Assembly (NCBI GenBank): GCA_037134755.1
Contig: JBAXLO010000109.1
Span: forward strand, 1-15,129
DNA length: 15,129 nucleotides
Direction: 5' to 3'
Origin: JBAXLO01 sp037134755
Lineage (GTDB): Bacteria; Bacteroidota; Bacteroidia; Bacteroidales; JACABE01
Position 1 is the first letter of the stretch, and each line of letters begins with the position of its first letter. The notes under the pieces are model-generated. The model ran no database searches and was not told the DNA's origin. It saw only the letters and a list, made by a program, of their open reading frames with translations. The translations under genes were made by a program, and so were the position numbers. Shown here in pieces: positions 15,038-15,129 of the stretch.

Positions 15038-15129
15038 ATGAAAAAATTCTATTACGTAAATAGGGGGATAATTGAAACCCGAAATGGAGACTTTTTAATG
15101 AGAATTCTTAGCATTATATATAAATTTAC
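15038..15129 (+). CDS. Possible gene start, cut by the right window edge
   Basis: An ATG at 15038 opens a frame that stays open for 30 codons to the end of the window (MKKFYYVNRGIIETRNGDF and on). It is preceded by an A/T-rich leader of the kind seen before the other genes here. The N-terminus is basic but has no clear signal peptide, and I recognise no family. The short length makes chance openness quite possible. Confidence 0.3.
   Translation, partial: MKKFYYVNRGIIETRNGDFLMRILSIIYKF

Overview
The window looks like a chromosomal stretch from an uncultured or poorly described Bacteroidota (Bacteroidetes) bacterium. It is very AT-rich and its ribosome binding sites are weak and A-rich. The secreted proteins carry Bacteroidota-type modules: YWFD repeats, PKD-like and CHU_C-associated Ig-like domains, LamG, CARDB and an SprB repeat. 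One exact Bacteroidota-style promoter motif (TTTG / TAnnTTTG) is visible. I cannot name the species. Layout, left to right: (1) the window opens inside a degenerate 21-bp tandem array (about 10-134), followed by about 580 bp without a credible gene that holds a 9-bp inverted repeat. (2) 719-1765(+) is a secreted right-handed beta-helix protein. (3) 1876-12999(+) is an intact 3707-codon gene for a giant modular surface or secreted protein that fills almost three quarters of the window. (4) 13061-13104 is a strong, probably bidirectional, intrinsic terminator between convergent genes, next to a cluster of TTTAGGCA repeats. (5) 13203-14087(-) is an outer-membrane beta-barrel protein. (6) 14209-14238(+) is a predicted promoter pointing right, into (7) 14570-14863, fourteen tandem 21-bp units inside a doubtful 199-codon ORF. 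(8) A possible new gene starts at 15038 and runs off the right edge. The two plus-strand genes both encode exported proteins, lie 110 bp apart and are probably expressed together. The beta-helix protein may act with the giant protein on the cell surface, but nothing in the sequence names a ligand. In order, the giant protein has: signal peptide; five YWFD repeats of about 80 aa; eleven PKD-like modules interleaved with four CQDS-type Ig-like modules, two of which are split by an inserted LamG domain; three GGTLG Ig-like modules; one beta-sandwich-like module; seven CARDB-like modules; one SprB repeat; and a C-terminal module ending in two dockerin/EF-hand-type calcium loops. I see no obvious type IX secretion C-terminal signal. 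The observations most worth following are the LamG-inside-Ig nesting copied in a tandem block of 1419 nt, and the two unrelated 21-bp (two helical turns) arrays at the window's ends. I see no CRISPR array, tRNA, rRNA, transposase or obvious defence system.
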